From: Vibrio cyclitrophicus
GTDB lineage: Bacteria; Pseudomonadota; Gammaproteobacteria; Enterobacterales; Vibrionaceae
DNA: 64,000 bases
Reading direction: 5' to 3'
Assembly (NCBI GenBank): GCA_023206055.1
Contig: CP065366.1
Coordinates: 1,178,001 to 1,242,000, forward strand
Made by a program: the position numbers and the translations under genes. The notes beneath the pieces are model-generated. The model was not told where the DNA came from. It saw only the letters and a list, made by a program, of their open reading frames with translations, and made no database searches. Shown here piece by piece: positions 63,954-64,000 of the stretch (its first letter is position 1; the number at the start of each line of letters is the position of its first letter).

Positions 63954-64000
63954 ATGGGGTCACTAAAACAGTCTGCCTATTACGCCATTGGCATTGTGAT
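63954..64000 (+). CDS. start of a likely polysaccharide flippase (cut by window edge)
   Basis: The frame MGSLKQSAYYAIGIV begins 17 bases after the GT2 stop with AAGGAATAG upstream. This opening is common in Wzx-type oligosaccharide flippases. Only 15 codons are visible, so the call is tentative. Confidence 0.5.
   Translation, partial: MGSLKQSAYYAIGIV

Overview
The window looks like chromosome from a marine Vibrio (my inference; moderate GC, an integron attC-like site, Vibrio-type dispersed intergenic repeats, sucrose PTS genes and marine-type cellulase and porin genes). No rRNA or tRNA gene was seen.

Region 1 (1 to about 25 kb) is most of a Tn7-like transposon carrying a type I-F3 CRISPR-Cas system. 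The tnsA end is cut by the window start, followed by tnsB, tnsC and a convergent xre regulator. The cargo comes next: a winged-helix/coiled-coil protein overlapping an SF2 helicase, a GIY-YIG/DUF4357 protein, a type I restriction-modification locus (hsdM broken by an IS4-type element, hsdS, hsdR), and a TPR-containing protein paired with a RapA-like SNF2 helicase. The far end holds tniQ-cas8/5-cas7-cas6 and a two-repeat CRISPR array with a degenerate third repeat. There is no cas1, cas2/3 or tnsD. Xre-type operators sharing one palindromic core lie at xre and directly before tniQ. The second spacer is unusually short and resembles the conserved loop of SRP 4.5S RNA (ffs), with mismatches at positions 6, 12 and 18.

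Region 2 (25-34 kb) is an accessory region: a DUF6817 gene ending in an attC-like site, two GNAT acetyltransferases around a cysteinyl-tRNA synthetase, dispersed repeats, a degenerate minus-strand coding remnant, a type B carboxylesterase with a divergent LysR gene, and a broken tyrosine integrase. The cysS gene is preceded by what reads as a complete transcription attenuator: a 28-codon leader peptide with four consecutive Cys codons, an antiterminator segment and an intrinsic terminator just before the start codon. I regard this as the most interesting structure in the window.

Region 3 (34-43 kb) is a sucrose regulon: scrY porin, scrR repressor, and scrA-scrK-scrB, with several ScrR-like operators. 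A second copy of the IS4-type element sits downstream, inserted in the terminator hairpin of a dispersed repeat.

Region 4 (43-64 kb) carries a GH5 cellulase lipoprotein, an AraC regulator, an OprB-like porin, a secreted amidohydrolase, a DUF3299 protein, an orphan type IV pilin, a HlyD/DUF2955 efflux set, a cytoplasmic amidohydrolase paralogue, a CPBP protease, a small lipoprotein, an AraC-AzlC-AzlD amino-acid export set, a NIPSNAP protein, RNase HI, and the start of a surface polysaccharide cluster (two glycosyltransferases and the first codons of a likely flippase).
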